The notes beneath the pieces were generated by a model. That model was not told where the DNA came from. It saw only the letters and a program-made list of their open reading frames with translations, and did not search any database. The position numbers and the translations under genes were made by a program. A stretch of DNA of 64,000 bases from JBAVOR01 sp049692255 (GTDB lineage: Bacteria; Babelota; Babeliae; Babelales; JACPOV01). Shown piece by piece: positions 15,542 through 25,600 of this stretch. The stretch's first letter is position 1; each line of letters opens with the position of its first letter. The stretch is from NCBI GenBank assembly GCA_049692255.1, contig JBAVOR010000004.1, forward strand, positions 9,625 to 73,624, written 5' to 3'.

Positions 15542-18500
15542 TTATTTTACATGTTCAAATGATTCAACTGGCAGTGGCTTGATTTCAGGGTTTTGAGGAT
15601 GCTTCGTAGATGGTTCTGGATTTTTTATTTCTGATGGTGCGTTCGGTTGTTGCATGATGAGTTTTGTTTTTGTAGGCGCAGACGGTATTTCTCGTTGTTT
15701 TTTTGCAACTGATATGGCGACATCTTCGAGATTAGTAGTGATATGTTGATTGTGTGGCAATGCGAGGTCTTCTTCGGTTAATTGGTATGTTTTAAGACCC
15801 AACTTAAAGCGTGATTCGGATAGTGGTTTTGCTCTTTTAAGCATGCTACCGATACTCTCCTGATCAACCAATAGTTTATCGAGGTCGCCCTGCGCGAATA
15901 TATAATCACCGTTATATCCAAAAGTGATGGACACTGGAGTTTTTTGAGTTACTGGATTCTTGGTGCCTCGTGTTATAATAACATTGGATAAAGACAATTT
16001 TTCTGGAAGTTTTTCAAGTTCTGAAAAATCAATTCTTAAGATGTTGCCAAGTTCGTCCATTGCCGATTTATCAATTTTATCAATAGTTAAATTCTGTATG
16101 ACATAAGCACGTTGATACGTTTCTTCTTGCTCAGCAAACATACCAGCAAACATACCAGCAAAAATAGCACTTAACGGTTGAGGTTTTGAAATTTCCATAT
16201 TTTTTATAGTAATAATACTGTTACCAACAATATCATTTATTAAACGTTTAGGTTGGTCGATTACCAAAGAGGTATTGATTGATAAAAAATAGGTATTCTG
16301 TTTATTGATGAGTAACGAATCGGAAGGGATATTGAAACGAATTGCGGTGTACGGCTCTTTGATGACAATCGGTTTGTCTTCCGTAGCTGCCATTTGTATT
16401 TTGGTTTTTGTAAGTAGGAATACATCTTTTGGTAGATCGCCAGTCTCTTTTATAACTGGTCTGTTCTTTTTTGCAATTGATATAGCGACATTTTTTATAT
16501 CGGTAGTGATATGTTGATTACGCGGTAATGCGAGGTCTTCCTCAGTTAATTGATACATTGCAAGACTCTGCTCAAACTGTTCTTTGGATATTACCTTTGC
16601 ACTTTGAAGCATAGAGTTGATATCGGCTCGTTCAATTGATAGCTTGTTATCGACCAATGAGTATACATAATGACTTTGACCGTCTTTATCTTTACATTCG
16701 AAAGCTATAAGTATCCGGTTTTCATGAGTTGGTGTCTGAATATTGCGTGCTACTATAACATTAGATAAAGAAATTGTTTTTGTATCTGGGAATTGAATCG
16801 GTAAAACGGTATTAAGTTCGAACTCTGCCCACCATGTATCAACGGTTAAATTTTGTATGACGTAAGAGCGTCGATATGTTTCTTCTGCCGCAAGCATGCC
16901 GGCAAAAATTTTACTCAATGGTTGGGATACGATTTTCATATCTTTTATCGTAATAACGCTGTCACCAACAATAGTATTGGTGAAAATCTTGGGTTGATCC
17001 AATACCAAAGAGGTGTTGATTGAGACAAAATAGGTATATTGTTTATTACTGAGTAACGAATCGGAAGAGACGTTGAACAAAATTGCGGTGTACGGTTCTT
17101 TGATGACAATTGGTTTTTCTTCGACAACTGCAGTTTGTATTTTGGTTTTTGTAAGCATGAACACGTTTTTTGGCAGATCGATAGGGGAGAACCATTCTGT
17201 TCCCGGTAGTCGTACTCCGGCGATCTGTCTTTCCGTGGGGGTTATTTTGACAAAACCGATAATATCCACGAGATTCGGGGCTTTTGTTTGTCCTATTGTT
17301 TGAGATTTCCCTTGCGCACGTTGGAATTCTAAGTTTAGTTTTTTAGATCTTATTTTGGCAAATTCTTTTTTTTCAGATTCCGATTGAGTAAATCCAAAGT
17401 ATTCCTTTATTTGAGGGAAAAATTGATCGAAGCGAGTGTGGATATCTATTTTTTCCGATAACAAAATGGGTTCATTGGGTTTATTCGAGTTATATCCATA
17501 GAAAAGACCATGGGAATTGGTAAAATCAGCAAAAACCGTACCTCCTATAACAATATAATTCAAGGGAGGCAGATCTTTGTATATGTCCAAATTGGCGCCG
17601 ATATAGCAACTATTATAAAAGAGCACGTTGGTGTTTACTTGCCCATTAAAAAATGAAAGAAGCTGTTTAAATTGCTCTTTGTCGGTACCAGCAATGTAAG
17701 AATACTTCTGGCCATGACCGCTCACGTATACAGACCATGTGGGAAGCAATTCCCTATTGGTTCTTTCAGATTGAGCGGACTGTTGAGGAATACTTTTTTC
17801 ATTAATAACAACTGTTTGCACGAGTGGAACAAGTGGAGGAGTTTTATAAATTTCTTGTTGTCCTTTGAAATTTTTTGATTCTTGTATCAGATGATAATCG
17901 CTCAAAATTCCTTTACCATCTTCAAATGTATATGTTGCTCCGGTTATATTATTTTTTTTTGCTCCTGGTTTATACATAAGCCCTAAGTGCCATTCGTCAT
18001 CATCCCCTTGAAAGTCTACCGGTTTGGGTACCGTTGATTCTTGTTTCGTTTTGTCCAAGTATGTTTTTGGCACAAACACGTAATACCCGTCGGACATATA
18101 GCTTATCTCCCACTCATTGGGGTTTACATTCAGTAAAGAATCGGTAAGAAGGCCGATGATGTATTTTGATTCTTGGAAAGTGATCGGTTCATTATTTTTT
18201 ACTTTTTTACAGGTCTTTCTCTCTCCCTCTATCACCGTGAGAGGAACATTTTCGTTGAAATACCCAGGAAAATAGTCAGCAAATGGTTGTACACTTTCTC
18301 GAGTAATCGGTTCATCAGAAACGAGAAAGTCAAACAACTGTTTGCGGGCAAAACAATTTTTAACAACTTCTCCTGATGCTATTATTGGAGCAGTTTTTTG
18401 GGCAAAAGCACACCAGAACTGTACAGCTATAGCATCAAGATCGTTGCTAGATGTTGGAGACTCATGTGTATCATTTAAAATAATGAGTTCACGCATACGC

Positions 18501-18577
18501 TCTTGTGCCTGCAAGCGAAATGAAGTTATTGCAAGTCCGCTACTCAAAAGAATATACGCAAGAAACCTATGCTTCAT
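15542..18577 (-). CDS. Large exported protein with caspase-like (clan CD) His/Cys motif and duplicated C-terminal domain
   Basis: 1011 aa from the ATG that has GAGGA 7 bases upstream. The signal peptide (about residues 1-25, ending LQAQ) is followed by an N-terminal region. A clan CD cysteine-peptidase-like core follows: WSVYVSGHGQ with H288, then VLFYNSCYIGAN with C324. Each motif follows a hydrophobic strand, as in caspases, gingipains and clostripains. The C-terminal half is a tandem duplication of about 245 residues (about 469-714 and 715-953). Shared blocks include KPIVIKEPYTA, SINTSLV and LTEEDLALP-NQHITT. The last 50 residues are Pro-rich. Proteolytic activity is inferred from motif geometry only. 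The duplicated domain belongs to no family I know and is predicted to be beta-rich. Confidence 0.65.
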   Translation of the reverse strand: MKHRFLAYILLSSGLAITSFRLQAQERMRELIILNDTHESPTSSNDLDAIAVQFWCAFAQKTAPIIASGEVVKNCFARKQLFDFLVSDEPITRESVQPFADYFPGYFNENVPLTVIEGERKTCKKVKNNEPITFQESKYIIGLLTDSLLNVNPNEWEISYMSDGYYVFVPKTYLDKTKQESTVPKPVDFQGDDDEWHLGLMYKPGAKKNNITGATYTFEDGKGILSDYHLIQESKNFKGQQEIYKTPPLVPLVQTVVINEKSIPQQSAQSERTNRELLPTWSVYVSGHGQKYSYIAGTDKEQFKQLLSFFNGQVNTNVLFYNSCYIGANLDIYKDLPPLNYIVIGGTVFADFTNSHGLFYGYNSNKPNEPILLSEKIDIHTRFDQFFPQIKEYFGFTQSESEKKEFAKIRSKKLNLEFQRAQGKSQTIGQTKAPNLVDIIGFVKITPTERQIAGVRLPGTEWFSPIDLPKNVFMLTKTKIQTAVVEEKPIVIKEPYTAILFNVSSDSLLSNKQYTYFVSINTSLVLDQPKIFTNTIVGDSVITIKDMKIVSQPLSKIFAGMLAAEETYRRSYVIQNLTVDTWWAEFELNTVLPIQFPDTKTISLSNVIVARNIQTPTHENRILIAFECKDKDGQSHYVYSLVDNKLSIERADINSMLQSAKVISKEQFEQSLAMYQLTEEDLALPRNQHITTDIKNVAISIAKKNRPVIKETGDLPKDVFLLTKTKIQMAATEDKPIVIKEPYTAIRFNIPSDSLLINKQNTYFLSINTSLVIDQPKRLINDIVGNSIITIKNMEISKPQPLSAIFAGMFAGMFAEQEETYQRAYVIQNLTIDKIDKSAMDELGNILRIDFSELEKLPEKLSLSNVIITRGTKNPVTQKTPVSITFGYNGDYIFAQGDLDKLLVDQESIGSMLKRAKPLSESRFKLGLKTYQLTEEDLALPHNQHITTNLEDVAISVAKKQREIPSAPTKTKLIMQQPNAPSEIKNPEPSTKHPQNPEIKPLPVESFEHVK

Positions 18578-18668
18578 ATACAATCCTCTTTTCCCCTCAA
18601 TGAATATTTATATTCTGAGTATGTAAAAAGGGAAGGTGGAATTGCAATAGTTTTGCTGATTAGAGCGA

Positions 18669-19775
18669 TTATGTAAACCGGAACATATGTTTGACGTACC
18701 CCCACATTCTTTGTAGCCAACTTTGCTGTGCATCATTTGTTGCATTCGAGCTGTGTGTATGTGCCGGTGATGACTCTGTACTTTGGGTATTGGCGCTATC
18801 TTTTGATGTGGCCAGGGTGGATTTTACGTATTGCCATGCTTTTTGCCACCAGCTTTGCTGCAATGGTTGCGGAATTTCTGGTGTATTGTACTTTTGCATG
18901 TATCGTTGGATGCATTGTTGATCATATTGTTGATCGAAACTAAAATACGGTGATCCCATTTGCCATTTTGTGAGACGCACGCATATTTTTTTAGCGTTTT
19001 CTGTATCTGGGTTTTCTTTCGCTAGTAATGTTGCATATGCGCGTGCATAGGCATTACGAATTTCTGGATCTATGTTGGCCAGAAGATTAATCATATACGG
19101 TTCTGGAGGTAAGAGACCATAATTATGCGGTATGATAAAAAAGTTAGTTACAGTATTGTCCGCCAATGCATCTATGCTATTTGCCCCCTCTATTAACTTT
19201 AATAAGTCTTTCTTTTGCGTTAGTAATGGCCCAGGCATATCGGGAATAATTGCTTGCGAAGGGTGTTTGTTAGCCGTTAATAATAGTCCAACAAGATACG
19301 TAAATTGTTTGTCTAATGCTGTTACACTACTATTGTTAGTTAGATTTTCTGTGTCGATCTTTTCCTTAGAAGTTTGCAGAGTTTGGGTGATCTTTGCAAG
19401 CTGGGTTGTGCGTTGCTCTTCTTCCCATTCGCGCGCCTCTTCAATAAAGGTTGCTATTTCTGAATATAATTCTGAAAAAATCGTATCTAGTATTACCGAT
19501 AGTTCCCCACTTAGTTTCCCAATAGGTTCTTGTAAGAATTTATAAGCAGCCTGTATCTCTTTAAATTTTTTATCAACCTCAGGATTGCCCGGGTTTTTAT
19601 CAGGGTGCCATGTGCGAGCAAGTGTATTATACTTTTTTTTAATATCATTTTTTGATGGAGAATCAGTAGAAGCAAATCCTAATGTAACAAGAGCATTTCC
19701 TCGTTCCATGCCATGAAGAGTAAAAGAATTACCGATAATCATGGTTAATACAAGTAATAAGGCATACATATTCAT
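18669..19775 (-). CDS. Exported J-domain (DnaJ-like) protein
   Basis: About 368 aa. The second ATG is chosen as start because GAGGGAG lies 7 bases before it. The signal peptide (MNMYALLLVLTMIIGNSF, ending LHGM) immediately precedes a J domain (about residues 26-90). The diagnostic HPD sits in LARTWHPDKNPGNPEVD and helix IV is KFKEIQAAYKFL. J domains stimulate the ATPase of Hsp70. The rest is helical and unrecognised. Near the C-terminus are two Trp-rich copies, QQSWWQKAWQYVKS and QQSWLQRMWGYVKH. There is no G/F region or zinc finger, so it is a class III-type J protein. Export would place the J domain away from bacterial DnaK, which raises a host Hsp70 role; that is inference. Confidence 0.75.
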   Translation of the reverse strand: MNMYALLLVLTMIIGNSFTLHGMERGNALVTLGFASTDSPSKNDIKKKYNTLARTWHPDKNPGNPEVDKKFKEIQAAYKFLQEPIGKLSGELSVILDTIFSELYSEIATFIEEAREWEEEQRTTQLAKITQTLQTSKEKIDTENLTNNSSVTALDKQFTYLVGLLLTANKHPSQAIIPDMPGPLLTQKKDLLKLIEGANSIDALADNTVTNFFIIPHNYGLLPPEPYMINLLANIDPEIRNAYARAYATLLAKENPDTENAKKICVRLTKWQMGSPYFSFDQQYDQQCIQRYMQKYNTPEIPQPLQQSWWQKAWQYVKSTLATSKDSANTQSTESSPAHTHSSNATNDAQQSWLQRMWGYVKHMFRFT

Positions 19776-19859
19776 ACGCATACTCCCTCATGAAAAGCGT
19801 CGTTATTCTTAAGTATGCCTATGATATTCGAGAGAATACAATAGTTTGAAGCAGGATTG

Positions 19860-21311
19860 TTATTGCAGTTTCTTTTTAAATAGTTCTGTAAGTAGTTTGG
19901 GGTTGCCCTTACCTTTGGTTGCCTTCATTGCTTCGCCCACAAAAAAGCCGAACAGTTTTTGCTCGCCACCTTTGTAGCGCGCAACTTCTGCACTGCTTTG
20001 TGCCAGAATAGCGTCAACAATAGATTCTAGTTCGTCACTAGAGCCCATCTGTTCTAAACCTAATTCTTTTACCAAAGCATCAGCGTGTTTGCCAGTTTGT
20101 GCAATAACGGTAAATATCTGCTTAGCCCCTTGATTGTTAATGGCCCCTGCTTCTAACAGTTTCATCAATTCAGCCAAATGGCGTGGCGTAATACGGCATT
20201 GTGCAATGGATATCTTTTCATTTTTGATCAGTTCCATGATATCACGCAAAATCCAATGCACGGTTCCTTTGCTCGGGTGAATCGTGAGCGCTTCTTGTGT
20301 GTACGCTGCCAGTTGCGGATCTTCTACAATAATCTCTGCCTCATAGGGGGTCAGGCCAAAGTGCGCGCAGAAATAATCGAACAGTTCGAATGGCAAACGC
20401 GGTAATGCTGCTTGAATATCAGTAATACGCGCTGCACTAATCGTAATTGCAGGCAGATCGGGTTCTTGCATGTATCGATAATCAGCCGCCTCTTCTTTAG
20501 AACGCATAACCACCGTCTCATGTTCTTTGGTATCCCATAGACGCGTTTCTTGTCTAATTTTGTGCCCCGCTTCTATTGCGGTAATTTGGCGTTCTATCTC
20601 ATATTCAATTGCATCACTAATGAATTTGAATGAGTTGATATTTTTGAGCTCAACTCTGGTGCCAAACGTTGATTGTCCTTTTTTACGTACTGAAATATTG
20701 GTGTCAGCACGGAATGCACCTTCTTCCATATTTCCAGAACATATTCCTAAATGTTGTACCAATGCGCGCAATGCTTTTAAATAAGCGCGTGCTTCAAACG
20801 CATTAGCAATATCAGGCTGACTTACAATTTCAAGCAATGGGGTGCCAGCACGGTTCAGATCAACAAAGCTTTCGGTGCCTGCGTGGGTACTTTTACCCGC
20901 ATCTTCTTCAATGTGAATACGAATAAGACGTATTTTTTTTACCGAACCATTTTCTAAACGAATAGACACGTGCCCATCGGTGCATATAGGCAGCCGTTGT
21001 TGTGTAATCTGGTAGCCTTTGGGAAGGTCAGGATAAAAGTAATGTTTGCGGTCAAATTCGGTATGCGATGTAATGGTTGAATGGGTACCGATACCGGCCA
21101 TAATTGCATACTCAATTACTTTTTCATTAAGTACTGGCAATACTCCGGGATACCCCGTGCAAATGGGACAGATAGTACTGTTCGGTTCAGCGTTCGGGTT
21201 GTTAGGGCACGCACAAAATATTTTTGTGTTAGTGGCGAGTTGCACGTGCACTTCGATGCCAATAACTGCTTCGTAGGTATTAAACCGTTCTAATGCTGAT
21301 TGTTTTTCGCT
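19860..21311 (-). CDS. gatB: Aspartyl/glutamyl-tRNA(Asn/Gln) amidotransferase subunit B
   Basis: 483 aa from the ATG of MSEKQSALERFNTYEAV; an upstream TTG in frame is less likely. GatB, with GatA and GatC, converts Glu-tRNA-Gln and/or Asp-tRNA-Asn to the amidated forms. Hallmarks are VIGIEVHVQL, the zinc site CACPN with CPICTGYPG, then FDRKHYFYPDLPKGYQITQ split over the expected region, and RIHIEEDAGKSTH. The tail GatB/YqeY domain ends with KGKGNPKLLTELFKKKL. gatA and gatC are not adjacent, which is common in scattered genomes. Full length; no missing motif. Confidence 0.95.
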   Translation of the reverse strand, partial: SEKQSALERFNTYEAVIGIEVHVQLATNTKIFCACPNNPNAEPNSTICPICTGYPGVLPVLNEKVIEYAIMAGIGTHSTITSHTEFDRKHYFYPDLPKGYQITQQRLPICTDGHVSIRLENGSVKKIRLIRIHIEEDAGKSTHAGTESFVDLNRAGTPLLEIVSQPDIANAFEARAYLKALRALVQHLGICSGNMEEGAFRADTNISVRKKGQSTFGTRVELKNINSFKFISDAIEYEIERQITAIEAGHKIRQETRLWDTKEHETVVMRSKEEAADYRYMQEPDLPAITISAARITDIQAALPRLPFELFDYFCAHFGLTPYEAEIIVEDPQLAAYTQEALTIHPSKGTVHWILRDIMELIKNEKISIAQCRITPRHLAELMKLLEAGAINNQGAKQIFTVIAQTGKHADALVKELGLEQMGSSDELESIVDAILAQSSAEVARYKGGEQKLFGFFVGEAMKATKGKGNPKLLTELFKKKLQ

Positions 21312-21419
21312 CATGGGAAATAGCATCCTTTCAAAGGCGGGCAATATTTTGCATAACTATAGCAAAATCCAGGCTTCACATGAAGCTTCGCTGGGTGAAC
21401 ACAGAAAAATTCATACTAT

Positions 21420-22766
21420 TTATTGATTACCGTGGCTACCATTTGAACCATTAGATCCAGAGGAATTAGTTTGCGCAGATGAAGCATTTGCGGTATTTGC
21501 AGAACCGGCTTTTTTCTGAATCGATTCAAAAAATTCAGCATTCGTTTTATGCTTTTTCATTTTATCGATCAAGAATTCAATGCCTTCATTGGTATTCATC
21601 GTAGATAAGAATTTACGCAATACCCATGATTTGTTCAACTCATCTTCAGGTAATAATAACTCTTCGCGACGGGTACCAGAAATTGGTAAGTCAAATGCAG
21701 GGAATACACGTTTGTTCGATAACTTACGACTCATGTGCAGTTCCATGTTGCCAGTACCTTTAAACTCTTCGTAGATGACTTCATCCATACGAGAGCCGGT
21801 TTCTACCATGGCACTACCAATAATGGTGAGAGAACCTGCTTCTTCTGTGCTACGCGCAGCACCAAAGAATCGTTTTGGTCGCTGTAATGCATTCGCATCG
21901 ATACCACCAGTCAATACTTTACCAGATGCGGGCATCATGGTGTTGTATGCACGGGCTAAACGAGTGATCGAATCGAGTAAGATAACTACATCTTTTTTTA
22001 CTTCAACCAAGCGCTTTGCTTTTTCAAGCACAATTTCTGCCACTTGCACGTGACGTTCAGCTGGTTCATCGAACGTAGAACTGATTACTTCGGCATTTGC
22101 GCCTTTAATAGTACGACGCATATCAGAAACTTCTTCAGGGCGTTCATCGATGAGTAGAATGATAAGATAAATATCAGGGTGATTAGTTAATAAGCTTTGC
22201 GCAATCTCTTTCATAAGCACCGTTTTACCGGTCTTTGGTGGCGCTACAATTAAGCCACGTTGCCCCTTACCAATCGGCGTAAATATATCCATTAACCGAG
22301 TTGAAAGGTATGCGGGGTGCGCTTCTAAAATAAATTTTCTGTCGGGATGAAGCGGGGTCAACCGGTCAAAAATAGGACGATCTGCTAATACAGCAGGGTC
22401 TAGCTCGTTCACGCTATTGATTTTAAGAAGGGCAAAATATTTTTCTCCATCTTTTGGCTTACGGATAACTCCTTTGACCATATCCCCCGTGCGTAATGCA
22501 AACCGGCGAATTTGTGAAGGAGAGACGTAAATATCATCAGGGCCTGAGACGTAATCGAAACGGGCTGAGCGTAAGAAACCAAATCCATCGGGGAGCCGTT
22601 CAAGGACACCCTCGACTTCGATTTCTTTATCAGGGTTTTCCTGAATCTCAGCTATGCGCCTAACCAGCTCTTCTTTGGTCATAAGGCTGGCTCCTATCAA
22701 GCCTACGCGACGAGCCAGATGATTTAAATCGGCAAGTGTTAACTGTTTTAGTTCTTCTATTGCCAT
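21420..22766 (-). CDS. rho: Transcription termination factor Rho
   Basis: 448 aa. Rho is the RNA-dependent hexameric helicase for factor-dependent termination. The N-terminal Rho-N helical domain ([17 protein letters not shown]) is followed by the RNA-binding CSD domain ([16 protein letters not shown]). The ATPase core has Walker [13 protein letters not shown], Walker [17 protein letters not shown], and the Q/R-loop region [20 protein letters not shown]. Residues about 418-448 are an Asn/Ser/Gly-rich tail ([15 protein letters not shown]) not found in model Rho proteins. The ATG follows AAGGAG. It stands alone, followed by gatB about 110 bp downstream. Confidence 0.97.
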   Translation of the reverse strand: MAIEELKQLTLADLNHLARRVGLIGASLMTKEELVRRIAEIQENPDKEIEVEGVLERLPDGFGFLRSARFDYVSGPDDIYVSPSQIRRFALRTGDMVKGVIRKPKDGEKYFALLKINSVNELDPAVLADRPIFDRLTPLHPDRKFILEAHPAYLSTRLMDIFTPIGKGQRGLIVAPPKTGKTVLMKEIAQSLLTNHPDIYLIILLIDERPEEVSDMRRTIKGANAEVISSTFDEPAERHVQVAEIVLEKAKRLVEVKKDVVILLDSITRLARAYNTMMPASGKVLTGGIDANALQRPKRFFGAARSTEEAGSLTIIGSAMVETGSRMDEVIYEEFKGTGNMELHMSRKLSNKRVFPAFDLPISGTRREELLLPEDELNKSWVLRKFLSTMNTNEGIEFLIDKMKKHKTNAEFFESIQKKAGSANTANASSAQTNSSGSNGSNGSHGNQ

Positions 22767-22989
22767 GAATAAAGGTCTCCTTGCAAAAAATAGAAATTAC
22801 ACCAACTTTAAAAAAGTTTTTTAGATTGTGTTGGTGGATGTGTATTCAAATGAAATTTTTGTCACGCGTAGTAAAGAAAGATCCCTTGGTCACTGATAGA
22901 AGCAGTAAAACTGTTCCTACTGGTCTTTCACTCTAATAATAATAATTCTTGTTAGCAAAAGGCAATAGTTTGGATAAATTTAAATAGAA

Positions 22990-23874
22990 TTAATTATGTT
23001 GCCCTTTATACAACAAGAGCATAATAGGGCTTGCCATATAAATAGAAGAATATGCACCGAACACAATACCTACCAATAAGGCTAGAGAAAGGTCACGCAA
23101 CGCCTCGCCACCAAAAACGGCCAAGGCAATAACCACCAGAGTAGTTGCAAAGGCGGTTAAAACCGTACGACGCAGCGTCTGGTTCAAGCTCATATTGGTA
23201 ATATCATAGGGGGTCATATGCTTGTGGAGAGCAAGATTTTTGCGAATCTGAGCAAAAATAACAATGGTATCGTTAACGGAATACCCCAATACTGCCAAAA
23301 TAGCACCAATAACATTAATAGAGATTTCTTTATCAAAGATCAAAAAGAATAATAAAATAGCAATCGCATCATGAAACAGGGATATAAGAGCCCCTGCGCC
23401 AAAGGAAAAAGACCAGAAGCGTACACCGATATAGATCATCATAAGGATGAGGGATATGAGGACCGCCTTTAACGAATTCCAGCTCAGTGTTTGTCCAATA
23501 GCCTGTCCGATACTATCGATTTGTAATAGTTGCACCGATTGGCCGAGCTCTTTTTCTAACGTGGTTCGCATACGCTCGCCTGAGTTTGCTACATCATCAG
23601 AGGTTTCTTTGACGCGGACTAAGAGTTCCTGCGGGCCGAACTCGCGCGTAGTTACCCCTTCCCAGCCATCATGTTCAAGCGCGCTAATGACATTCGTGCT
23701 CGATACTGGTTGGGCGAACTTAAATAACCCTTGAGTCCCGCCGCTAAATTCAATACTGTACGTAAAAGCATGACCGCGTGTTGCCCGTTTGTAGAGTACT
23801 AAGCCGATAAAGCTTACCATCATTAAAGCTGAAAAGAAGGCATACACGTAACGATATTTTAAAAAATTGATCAT
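22990..23874 (-). CDS. secF: Protein translocase subunit SecF
   Basis: 294 aa with six predicted membrane segments. SecF with SecD uses the proton gradient to aid Sec translocation across the inner membrane. The family motif FSGGTQG lies after TM1. A periplasmic P1 region follows, and the TM4-TM5 region has GYSVNDTIVIF, which is conserved in SecF. NQTLRRTVLTAFATTLVV follows in TM5. secD, usually adjacent, is not in this window. The gene lies about 50 bp downstream of rpmA on the same strand, so it may belong to a thyX-rpmA-secF transcript. Many exported proteins here would depend on it. Confidence 0.93.
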   Translation of the reverse strand: MINFLKYRYVYAFFSALMMVSFIGLVLYKRATRGHAFTYSIEFSGGTQGLFKFAQPVSSTNVISALEHDGWEGVTTREFGPQELLVRVKETSDDVANSGERMRTTLEKELGQSVQLLQIDSIGQAIGQTLSWNSLKAVLISLILMMIYIGVRFWSFSFGAGALISLFHDAIAILLFFLIFDKEISINVIGAILAVLGYSVNDTIVIFAQIRKNLALHKHMTPYDITNMSLNQTLRRTVLTAFATTLVVIALAVFGGEALRDLSLALLVGIVFGAYSSIYMASPIMLLLYKGQHN

Positions 23875-23925
23875 GCGAGGCTCTCTCCGGTCAAAAAAAG
23901 TATTGTGCTTCTAAGATCAGCAGAT

Positions 23926-24180
23926 TTATGGAGTAACAACAGAAACGTATTTGCGTCCCTTTGCTCCATAATGGAACTTAACGACACCTGGTGCTTTTGC
24001 AAAAAGCGTATGGTCGCTACCGATACCAACAGATGCGCCTGCATTAACGCGGGTGCCACGTTGACGAACGATAATTTCGCCCCCGGTTACTTCTTGGCCG
24101 TCAAATAATTTAATGCCGAGTCGCTTGCTTACGCTATCACGACCATTTGAGGTGGAGCCGCCGGATTTACTGGTTGCCAT
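23926..24180 (-). CDS. rpmA: 50S ribosomal protein L27
   Basis: 84 aa, the standard length. L27 reaches the peptidyl-transferase centre with its N-terminus. The sequence starts [20 protein letters not shown] and contains [20 protein letters not shown] and [20 protein letters not shown], both close to the L27 consensus (RQRGT, G-D-HTLFA). The usual partner rplU (L21) is not adjacent; thyX lies upstream instead. There is no N-terminal propeptide of the Firmicutes type. ATG start with an AAGGAT Shine-Dalgarno sequence. Confidence 0.97.
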   Translation of the reverse strand: MATSKSGGSTSNGRDSVSKRLGIKLFDGQEVTGGEIIVRQRGTRVNAGASVGIGSDHTLFAKAPGVVKFHYGAKGRKYVSVVTP

Positions 24181-24235
24181 GGGTTGTTATCCTTAATGAC
24201 TGTATAATTTGATTACGGTGAAAAGATAAGTAAAT

Positions 24236-25009
24236 TTACTCTTTAGTGTTACTCAAGTTTTTAATAAAGTCAATTGACCACTCACTGTTCCCCAGATCTG
24301 GCATCTGGAGCTTTTGCCAGGCTTCAAATGCTGCTGGAAAGTGAGGGTGTGCCAGCTTGAGCAGCCCAAATGCATAGGTGCGAATTTCTTGCTGGGCTCC
24401 TTGGGCTAAGCGTAACTTTAAGAAATGGAACAGAGAGTGCAGGTTCGCGGTATAGATAAATTCGGTATAAATAGAGACCGGCAATACCCCCCGTGCTTGT
24501 TCGCGCGCGACCCCTTGTGCGAGTAACTGTTCATAGGTTTGGTAGCTGTTGGTAACCGCTTGTTGATACAAAGCGCGCATCGTTTCATTTTCAAATGCGC
24601 CAACCGATGACTGCTTGTTGACTGTGTCTTGGTAGCGCCAGTGGGAGGGGATATAAAATTCTACCTTTGCTTTGACGAAGCGGTAGCTAATTTCATTAAA
24701 CGAGTTCGTGCGATGGCGCATCCATTCGCGCGCAACAAAAATAGGAGCCTTCACGCGGAAAGAGAGTTGATTGTGTTCAAAGGGGCTCGTGTGATTATGT
24801 TCCATGAGAAAGCGAATTAATTGCTTATCGCGTTCACTTAACGTTGTTGAAACTTTACCATACGATACGCGTGCTGCATTGGCAATATCAAGGTCTGACC
24901 CTGAAACACGAACTAACTCTAATGAGCTAATGCCATCGTTTAGAGGATCGAGTTTTAATTGTTCGCTATTAGACGCGCTTTCTGTTTGATTTTTTTGAAA
25001 CGTTTCCAT
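24236..25009 (-). CDS. thyX: FAD-dependent thymidylate synthase
   Basis: 257 aa from the ATG with AAAGG 8 bases upstream; GTG two codons earlier is possible. ThyX makes dTMP from dUMP using methylenetetrahydrofolate and FADH2, without releasing dihydrofolate. The ThyX signature RHRxxSxNExSxR is present as RHRTNSFNEISYRF. Other conserved parts are SPFEHNQLSFRVKAPIFV and the C-terminal ARGVLPVSIYTEF and LHSLFHFLKLRL. The N-terminal 25 residues are Ser/Asn/Gln-rich and not conserved in the family. It is upstream of rpmA by about 55 bp on the same strand. Confidence 0.96.
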   Translation of the reverse strand: METFQKNQTESASNSEQLKLDPLNDGISSLELVRVSGSDLDIANAARVSYGKVSTTLSERDKQLIRFLMEHNHTSPFEHNQLSFRVKAPIFVAREWMRHRTNSFNEISYRFVKAKVEFYIPSHWRYQDTVNKQSSVGAFENETMRALYQQAVTNSYQTYEQLLAQGVAREQARGVLPVSIYTEFIYTANLHSLFHFLKLRLAQGAQQEIRTYAFGLLKLAHPHFPAAFEAWQKLQMPDLGNSEWSIDFIKNLSNTKE

Positions 25010-25116
25010 TTGCACTGCCTTTATTAGGTAGAATATATATTATGTACATAACCATACACCAAACCGGGGCGGTATGCACCATATTTGTAGCCCCTTTTGA
25101 AAAACAGGAGCATTGG

Positions 25117-25587
25117 ATGTATGCTATGACTAATATGAAATATCACGTAGCGCTTCTTTTTAACTCGCTATTGTTTTACGGTGCGCCTGCATTCAGTATG
25201 TCATATATGGCGAATCAACGGTTTGTTTGTACTCTGCAATCAGATAATTTATTCAAAGAAATCTATACTTTCAAAAACGAATTAAGGCCATACGTCGTGC
25301 ACCGATTTATTGGCGACAATGAACTCGATGGCTTAGTTATGGTAAATGAAAAAGTGTTTAGAGAATTAATAGAACAAAAGAATGCGCATCGTGCTGAGAA
25401 TCATCAGTTACGACAAACGATTGAAAAAATCCTGAACGAACAGAACTCCTTAAAAGAGGCAAATAAGCTACAGCATCAGTATATACTGATGCTGCAACAA
25501 TATGTTGAATGGTGCTCCCGTTCTTTAAAATGGGGAGCGTACCTGTTACGCTGGTATGCGGATAAACGCAACCCCCAAAAGAAATAA
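25117..25587 (+). CDS. Exported coiled-coil protein of unknown function
   Basis: 156 aa from the ATG that has CAGGAG 6 bases upstream; the 25 upstream in-frame codons have no start signal. The signal peptide (YHVALLFNSLLFYGAPAFSM) ends in an Ser-Met pattern. A charged helix with heptad character runs from about residue 80 (EKVFRELIEQKNAHRAENHQ) to about 125 (NEQNSLKEANKLQHQYILML), likely a coiled coil. The C-terminus is Trp/Arg-rich. No family is recognised. It lies 14 bp before the pgeF-like gene on the same strand and may be co-transcribed with it. Confidence 0.6.
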   Translation: MYAMTNMKYHVALLFNSLLFYGAPAFSMSYMANQRFVCTLQSDNLFKEIYTFKNELRPYVVHRFIGDNELDGLVMVNEKVFRELIEQKNAHRAENHQLRQTIEKILNEQNSLKEANKLQHQYILMLQQYVEWCSRSLKWGAYLLRWYADKRNPQKK

Positions 25588-25600
25588 AAAAGTAATACCT

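Noticed and set aside
19132..19545. 137-aa frame antisense to the J-domain gene
   Set aside because: No ribosome site and no recognisable domain. The opposite strand has a J domain and signal peptide.
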